Origin: SMAG-U1939 sp035763125
Lineage (GTDB): Bacteria; Chloroflexota; Ktedonobacteria; Ktedonobacterales; JADMIN01
Length of the DNA stretch: 9,694 bases
Direction of reading: 5' to 3'
Assembly: GCA_035763125.1 (NCBI GenBank)
Contig: DASUBU010000055.1
Coordinates: forward strand, 1-9,694
Part shown: positions 4,936 through 9,694 of the stretch, one piece after another
Layout of the letters: every line of letters starts with the position of its first letter
Numbering within the stretch: the stretch's first letter is position 1
Notes under the pieces: model-generated
Database searches by the model: none
Told to the model about the DNA's origin: nothing
Seen by the model: the letters and a program-made list of their open reading frames with translations, nothing else
Position numbers and translations under genes: made by a program

Positions 4936-7900
4936 CTACGGGATCTCGAGTCGCCAGCCGTCACGCCCGACAATGACCCGCGCGAGCTGGCCGCCAAGCG
5001 CGGCGCCACCTTCATAGACAATACGCGAGCCGACAAAGCTAGGCGTGAATTGGTGCTGGCGTGGCGGCAGAGTCGCCTCGAAGTACCAGAAAAACGTGCG
5101 CACTGTGCTCACCACCAGGAAGACCAGCAAGAGGAGGCGTCCGATCTGCTCCGGCGTGGTGAAGACACGCACGCCATTGACGCGGTCCAGCACGATCGGC
5201 AGATGCGCCAGCCATTCGCCGATCGCGTAGAGCGCGAGGGCCGGCACGATGCACATCGCCGGCAGAATACTGGCGGCCTCGATGATGCCCGTCGGCGTGC
5301 CGACCGAGATCGAGGCGGCCAGCGGCAGCGCCACCAGCAGCAGCAGTGCCAGTGACTCGAAGCGGTGCCAGCGCCAGATCACCAGCGCCAGCCCAACGAA
5401 GAAGACCGGCCCGAGCAGCGTGGGGATGATGGGGGCGCCGCCCACCGCTGGGTAACCTGCCGTGTAGTCTTGCGTGGCCAGCAGCTGCAGCACCGCCGCC
5501 GCATTCTGCGCGGCAACCTGCCAGAATGAGAGCGAGAGCGGCGCGGGACCTGGCCCCAGGTGCGTAGTGCTGCGCGCCAGCAGCGCACTGCCCGGCGCGA
5601 AGCCGATCACACGGTCGAGGTAGTACCAGGCTACCGGCAGTCCGGCAATGGCGAACGTCGCTGCCAGCGTCACCAGCCCCGTGCGTGTCACGCCGGGGCC
5701 CTTCGGCCGGCGCCACTGCCACACGACCAGGAACCCGACGACGATCAACGGCACCAGCCAGAGTCCCGGCGCCACATCGCAGGCCAACCCGGTCGCGGCG
5801 CCACTGGCCGCGAAGTAGAGAAGGTGCCGCTGCCCCGACCGCCAGCGCCCGCCGCCCGCCGCGTCCCCTGACAGCGCCCCAGCAGCCATGGCGCTGCCGT
5901 TCGTTCCAGCCGTAGTGCCCCGCCGCACCGCCAATCGCAGCCGCAACGCCAGCAGCAGCCAATAGACCGCCAGACACATCAGCAGGGGCAGCAGCACAAT
6001 CTCCACACCAGATCGGCTCAATGAGACATGCCAACGCGAGGTGGCCGCGAAGAGCGCCGCCAGAATCGCTACCGCGCGCTTGCCTGGGAAGTCACCCTGT
6101 CGCATGATCTCGTAGGCCAGCAGATAGACGGCGATCACCGTCAGCGAGCCGAGGACCGCCGAGGGCAGCAAGAAGGCCAGCGCCGTCGGCCCAAAGATCT
6201 GGACCAGCAACGCCTGCACGAAGACAAACGGCCCGGCCAGCCCCTGGGGGTCGGCCAGCCCAAGCTTGAGATCGCCGCTGAGCTGGTTGAGCAGATTGCC
6301 CTCGGTGCTGCCGGAGGGAAGCGCGGCGAAGAGGTTGCCCAGCCGCACGATGCGCAGCAGCGCCGCCACCACCACGATCAGCACCAGCATCACACGCTCC
6401 CAGAAGATCGGGCGCAGTCGCAGCCCCTCGCCGAGTGCTCCAAGGTAACGCCGCACGATGCCGGCGAAGCCCTGCTCGTATGGCGCCGCGCGAAGCAGCA
6501 GCAGCGGGCCGAAAGCCACCAGAATCTCGAAGAACTGGACGAAGATATCCTGGCCGGTGTCGTTGACAAAGAGGAAGTTGCCGACGGCATAGGTCAGCAG
6601 CGCGCCGGCGGCGAAGATCGTCCCCTGGCGGCGGATAAACGGCTCGGCCGAGAGCGCAGCCAGCGGCAGCAGCCAGATCACGTACCACGGCTGGAACCAG
6701 AAGGTAATCAGCAGCAACGCGGCGAAGGTGATTTTGGCGGCGGCGGTGATCACGTCGCTGAGGGTGATGTCGGGGCCGATGCGCCAGAGCCGCTGGGTCT
6801 GCAGGTAGGCATAGATGAAGAAGAGCGTGTAGAAGATGAGACGAAGGGTCTTATCTAGCGCGGCGTCGTGCTCGGTAGGGACGATAAGCTGGAGCGGACC
6901 GGAGAGAAAGCCAACCAGCGAGCTGTTGTAGTAGAGCGGGCGAAGCTGCTGGCCCAGCCCGGTAAAGGTGCTGAGTCCTTCCCAGAACGGCAGATAAAAC
7001 ACGACGATCAACAGGCTGCCGAGCAGCGCCGCGCCGCCCACCAGCGGGCCGACGCGACGCAGATCCACCTGCCGCGCGCTTGCCACGGCACCCCGCACCC
7101 ACCGCGCCGCCCGCCGATGAGGAGCCGCGCGCCCGGCTGCCTCGTCCGCCTCGCCAGTGACGGGGACCACCAGCGGCATCGTCCGCCGCCGGATCTCATA
7201 GACCAGCCAGAGCGGGACGAAGATCGCCGACTCATACTTGACCAACGCGCCAAGCACCAGGCAGGCGAGCGCGAGCTGCGGCCGGTCGCGCAGCATCAAG
7301 ACCAGCGCCGCCAGCACCAGGAAAACCATCACCACGTCGTTGTGGCCGTTGCCGACCGACTCGAAGAGCAACAGCGGGCTCCAGCCGACCAGTGCCGCGA
7401 TGCGTAGCCGGCGCTCCGGCCAGAGCGCGCGCGCCAGCACGTCCACCAGCCACAGCGTCCCCGCCACGCCTGCCAGCTCGATCAGCTTGAAAGCCAGCAT
7501 ATTCACGAGCAGGTGCTCTCCAGAGAACAGTGAGAGCAGCGCCGCCACCAGCAGCCACGCCGGCCCATAGGGCGAAGGCGGCCGGTTGACGGTGAGCCCC
7601 TCCGGCAATTGGAACGCGGCATGTGTCATCGGATTCTGGCCGAGGTGGACATAGAGGTAGCCGCGGGCGACATAGCCATAGAGGTCGGTGGTGGTCACCG
7701 GCTGCATCCACACCATCAGCGCGCCGAAGAGCAGCGGGAACAGAAAGACGACGCGACGCACGATGGCCGTCGCGCGCGGGTTCTGGCCGGCGAGCGCCTG
7801 CGCTCGGCCGGCGGCCGTCATAGCGAGGAACTGGCACATGAAGAGCACGAGGACCGCCGCCACGAAGCCAGCCGCCGCCAGGGGACTATAGCCGGTGATG

Positions 7901-8172
7901 CGTCCCATGTCGTTGATGCTGGCCGCGGCGTCGTTCGTGTGGGGATGATTCCACCAGCGCGTGATGGGAAAGGCCGCCACAAAGCCGAGGTAGACAAGCG
8001 TGGAGAGTGCGCCCGCCGCGAGCATCAGTCGCAGCGGGGGGATGCCGCGCAAACGGTGCGCGATGGCGTCCTCCGAGCGCGGCGAGAAGCCCGGTATCGG
8101 CGGCACGGTGGGGCGGCGCATGGGCTGCTGGTCGCCCACACGCGCACGCTCGACGCTCGTGCCGGTCTTCAT
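4936..8172 (-). CDS. Tandem GT-C membrane glycosyltransferase: MptB/GT87-like module fused to PMT_2-like module
   Basis: The 1078-residue product is an integral membrane protein with about 20 or more hydrophobic segments in two blocks. Residues 45-560 resemble MptB/GT87-type mannosyltransferases that use polyprenol-phosphate sugars: TTDLYGYVARG with a likely catalytic Asp163, GQNP, SPYGPAWL (about 200-207), GHNDVVM (276-282), LVKYESA, FYLPFW and FQPWYVIWLLPL (about 493-504). Residues 585-1040 resemble the PMT_2/ArnT-like family: a first helix ending ALLRIVRLGNL, a long outer loop, and SRWHVSLSRSGVE near 712-723. In that module the usual acidic pair of the first loop appears as Ser-Thr-Glu (622-624), so activity is uncertain. 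Basic cytoplasmic-looking loops sit at 328-374 and 745-782. The likely role is transfer of sugars from lipid carriers to a cell-envelope glycan on the outer face; the acceptor is unknown. ATG 8172 has GAGGA 7 bases upstream and begins 4 bases after the preceding stop, so the two genes are probably coupled. Family membership is inferred from motifs, not alignment. Confidence 0.82.
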   Translation of the reverse strand: MKTGTSVERARVGDQQPMRRPTVPPIPGFSPRSEDAIAHRLRGIPPLRLMLAAGALSTLVYLGFVAAFPITRWWNHPHTNDAAASINDMGRITGYSPLAAAGFVAAVLVLFMCQFLAMTAAGRAQALAGQNPRATAIVRRVVFLFPLLFGALMVWMQPVTTTDLYGYVARGYLYVHLGQNPMTHAAFQLPEGLTVNRPPSPYGPAWLLVAALLSLFSGEHLLVNMLAFKLIELAGVAGTLWLVDVLARALWPERRLRIAALVGWSPLLLFESVGNGHNDVVMVFLVLAALVLMLRDRPQLALACLVLGALVKYESAIFVPLWLVYEIRRRTMPLVVPVTGEADEAAGRAAPHRRAARWVRGAVASARQVDLRRVGPLVGGAALLGSLLIVVFYLPFWEGLSTFTGLGQQLRPLYYNSSLVGFLSGPLQLIVPTEHDAALDKTLRLIFYTLFFIYAYLQTQRLWRIGPDITLSDVITAAAKITFAALLLITFWFQPWYVIWLLPLAALSAEPFIRRQGTIFAAGALLTYAVGNFLFVNDTGQDIFVQFFEILVAFGPLLLLRAAPYEQGFAGIVRRYLGALGEGLRLRPIFWERVMLVLIVVVAALLRIVRLGNLFAALPSGSTEGNLLNQLSGDLKLGLADPQGLAGPFVFVQALLVQIFGPTALAFLLPSAVLGSLTVIAVYLLAYEIMRQGDFPGKRAVAILAALFAATSRWHVSLSRSGVEIVLLPLLMCLAVYWLLLALRLRLAVRRGTTAGTNGSAMAAGALSGDAAGGGRWRSGQRHLLYFAASGAATGLACDVAPGLWLVPLIVVGFLVVWQWRRPKGPGVTRTGLVTLAATFAIAGLPVAWYYLDRVIGFAPGSALLARSTTHLGPGPAPLSLSFWQVAAQNAAAVLQLLATQDYTAGYPAVGGAPIIPTLLGPVFFVGLALVIWRWHRFESLALLLLVALPLAASISVGTPTGIIEAASILPAMCIVPALALYAIGEWLAHLPIVLDRVNGVRVFTTPEQIGRLLLLVFLVVSTVRTFFWYFEATLPPRQHQFTPSFVGSRIVYEGGAALGGQLARVIVGRDGWRLEIP

Positions 8173-8176
8173 CTAC

Positions 8177-9694
8177 TCATCCTCGCCGTCGTCCACCGGC
8201 CGGGCTTCGCGGCCAGTGCCATAGTGCCACCACGAGGCAGCCGAAAGCCATCACCCAGGCGATATTCCTTATGCTAAGCAGCGCAACAGCCCACGGCCGC
8301 AGCGCTACCAGCGCCTGCCAGGCGGCAGTCAGGAGCTGCCCCACGACGGCCGTCCCCACCAGTGCACCGAGCCAGATCCGCTGGCCGCGGCCCGGCGCGC
8401 GCGGTAGCCGAATCACTGCCGCCAGCGGGACCACGACCAGCAGATAGTGCGCGGGCAGCGCGCGGAAAGCGAGCGTAAAGGCCAGCAGCACGGCGGCAAC
8501 CCCAACCGCCAGCGCCTGCGCCTGACTCTGTACTATGTCCTCACTATTCAACGTCTGGGCGCGCTCATCCTTTCGCGAGACCGATTTCGGCACACGCGCG
8601 CCTTCTCGCCGAGCGGCGGCAGGAGGTCCATTGGATACGGGCGGCCGGCGGACGCCCCTGCGAGAGAAAGCTCCCGCTATCAACGCCCGCCAGACGCCAG
8701 CATACGCCAGCAGCAAGAACAGGCCCAGCGCCGCCACCGCCAGGGCAGGCGTCGCGGCGTCGAGCGGCGAGCGCACCACACGCGAGAGATCGGCGTAGTT
8801 GAAGCGCGTGCGTGTCGCCATGCCCGGCAGCCAACCCAGAGCGAGCTGGAGAGTGCCGTAGAGGCTCTCGATCTCGGTCGCGCGGTCGGCGTGGTAGAGT
8901 ACCGCCCGCGCCAACGGCCCGATGCCCGCAGCCAGCAGCACCGGCAGCACCCCCACCAGCGTCACCACGACGAATCCCGCCGCGCCCACCCGCATTCGCC
9001 GCCAAGTCTCGCGCTGATAGGGTCGCCCGGCGGAGGCCCCGCCGCTGTCGAACGCCCTCTTGCCCCAAGCCGCCAACGCCACCACGTACGCCACGAGCAC
9101 CGGCAGTGCGAGAACTGGGAAGCCCTTCACGAGGGCCGCCGCCGCCAGCGCCCCCCAGCCGAGCGCGTCGCGCCGCTCGACCAGTGCGACGACCGCCGCC
9201 AGGCACAGCACGCCCGCCACCAGATCGAACTTCTGCAGCAGCGCCCCACTCAGAAAGATCAGCCCGACGTAGAGCAATCCAGAGCGCAGGCCATAGCGGT
9301 CGCCGGGGGCCAGCCGCTGGCCTGCACGGCGTACCAGCCACAGCGCCAGCAGATCCAGCAGCAGCATCTCGACCGCGAAGCTGATGCCATAGGCGCCGTA
9401 GCGCACGGGATCGGGATGCGGCAGACTGCGCAACGGCTCGACGAAGGCGGGGTCCGGTCGCGGAGCCAGCGTGGCAAACGGCAGCAGCGGCAGCGCCGGC
9501 AGCAAGATCAGCAGCACCGCCAGCGGGGGATACTCCACGGCGAAGTCGCGATACGGCCACTGGCCGGCGGCGAGCTGCCCGGCGTAGTGATAGAACCAGG
9601 GGTCGCAGAAAGCGTTGGGACTGCCCAGCAGCATCCCCGCGACGAGCAGCACCCGCGTCGCGCCCCAGGCCGCGAGCAGTGTGTTGCGCGCCGC
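8177..9694 (-). CDS. GT87-like (DUF2029) integral membrane glycosyltransferase, N-terminus outside window
   Basis: The frame stays open to the window edge. GTG 9652 is the first start-like codon inside, but the 14 codons before it read as the beginning of a membrane helix (NTLLAAWGATR), so the true start lies beyond 9694. The visible 505 residues are hydrophobic with about ten membrane segments. Counting from GTG 9652, the first outer loop carries DPWFYHYAG (Asp17) and PYRDFAVEYPPL (33-44), the hallmark of the GT87/DUF2029 group, whose members use polyprenol-phosphate sugars. LVKGFPVLALP (about 162-172) and PAHYLLVVVPL near the end also fit. A charged, low-hydrophobicity loop of about 50 residues (about 330-380) interrupts the membrane core. 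It leads the probable operon and stops 4 bases before the tandem glycosyltransferase, so both likely serve the same envelope glycan or glycolipid pathway. Sugar and acceptor cannot be read from the sequence. Confidence 0.82.
   Translation of the reverse strand, partial: AARNTLLAAWGATRVLLVAGMLLGSPNAFCDPWFYHYAGQLAAGQWPYRDFAVEYPPLAVLLILLPALPLLPFATLAPRPDPAFVEPLRSLPHPDPVRYGAYGISFAVEMLLLDLLALWLVRRAGQRLAPGDRYGLRSGLLYVGLIFLSGALLQKFDLVAGVLCLAAVVALVERRDALGWGALAAAALVKGFPVLALPVLVAYVVALAAWGKRAFDSGGASAGRPYQRETWRRMRVGAAGFVVVTLVGVLPVLLAAGIGPLARAVLYHADRATEIESLYGTLQLALGWLPGMATRTRFNYADLSRVVRSPLDAATPALAVAALGLFLLLAYAGVWRALIAGAFSRRGVRRPPVSNGPPAAARREGARVPKSVSRKDERAQTLNSEDIVQSQAQALAVGVAAVLLAFTLAFRALPAHYLLVVVPLAAVIRLPRAPGRGQRIWLGALVGTAVVGQLLTAAWQALVALRPWAVALLSIRNIAWVMAFGCLVVALWHWPRSPAGGRRRG
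8180..8184 (-). promoter_or_regulatory. Ribosome binding site of the tandem glycosyltransferase
   Basis: GAGGA lies 7 bases before ATG 8172. It sits inside the last codons of the upstream gene, whose TGA is at 8179-8177. This supports the start and indicates translational coupling. Confidence 0.6.

Noticed and set aside
5039..6034. 331-codon minus-strand frame overlapping the C-terminal glycosyltransferase module
   Set aside because: It is a same-strand shifted-frame shadow rich in Ala, Gly and Arg, without hydrophobic segments or motifs. The main frame carries the membrane helices.
6028..6858. 276-codon plus-strand open frame opposite the tandem glycosyltransferase
   Set aside because: Its product is a run of Gln, Arg, Glu and His with no domain pattern. 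This is the expected antisense image of a GC-rich membrane protein gene.
7609..8277. 222-codon plus-strand open frame
   Set aside because: It is antisense to the start of the tandem glycosyltransferase and the end of the GT87-like gene, has a low-complexity composition and no family motif.
8812..9384. 190-codon plus-strand open frame rich in Pro, Arg and Ala
   Set aside because: It is antisense to the GT87-like gene, whose motifs are clear. The composition is what reverse-strand GC-rich coding DNA gives.
8565..9560. 331-codon minus-strand frame overlapping the GT87-like gene
   Set aside because: It is a shifted-frame shadow with Ala/Gly/Arg-rich sequence. The overlapping frame has the membrane segments and the EYPPL motif.

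Overview
This is a GC-rich (visibly well above 60 %) bacterial window with six reading frames of substance and almost no spare DNA. The gene styles fit a Chloroflexota-like bacterium: a hybrid CheB/CheR sensor kinase with a stand-alone receiver, large GT-C membrane glycosyltransferases of the MptB, PMT_2 and GT87 types, and an endonuclease III. That assignment is inference from gene style only; an actinobacterial or other high-GC origin is not excluded.

Region A (1-3971, plus strand) is a signalling cassette. It starts inside a CheB-type methylesterase domain and runs through a complete CheR-type methyltransferase domain into a PAS domain. That PAS domain is cut by a change of reading frame between about 1512 and 1590. 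The rest of the PAS fold, a long coiled coil, a second PAS domain and a HisKA-HATPase kinase core follow in the -1 frame (1590-3473). The two pieces together look like one CheB-CheR-PAS-coil-PAS-kinase protein. The break lies next to a run of seven G (1512-1518), which is either a one-base indel or, less likely, a programmed -1 slip site. A CheY-like single-domain receiver (3567-3971) with a good ribosome binding site follows and is the likely phosphorylation partner.

Region B (3972-4129) separates convergent genes. It holds two adjacent hairpins and a short palindrome, and it is a plausible bidirectional termination zone.

Region C (4130-9694, minus strand) reads right to left as a probable three-gene operon: a GT87-like integral membrane glycosyltransferase that enters from beyond the right edge; a 1078-residue protein that appears to fuse two GT-C glycosyltransferase modules; and nth (endonuclease III) 47-53 bases further on. 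The first two genes are separated by 4 bases, so they are probably translationally coupled and act together in polyprenol-linked glycan or lipoglycan assembly. The repair gene looks like a passenger.

I see no tRNA, rRNA, CRISPR array, insertion sequence, phage gene or origin. The points most worth checking are the split sensor kinase with its in-phase G heptamer, the repeat array inserted into its PAS fold, and the tandem GT-C fusion whose second module seems to lack the usual acidic pair.
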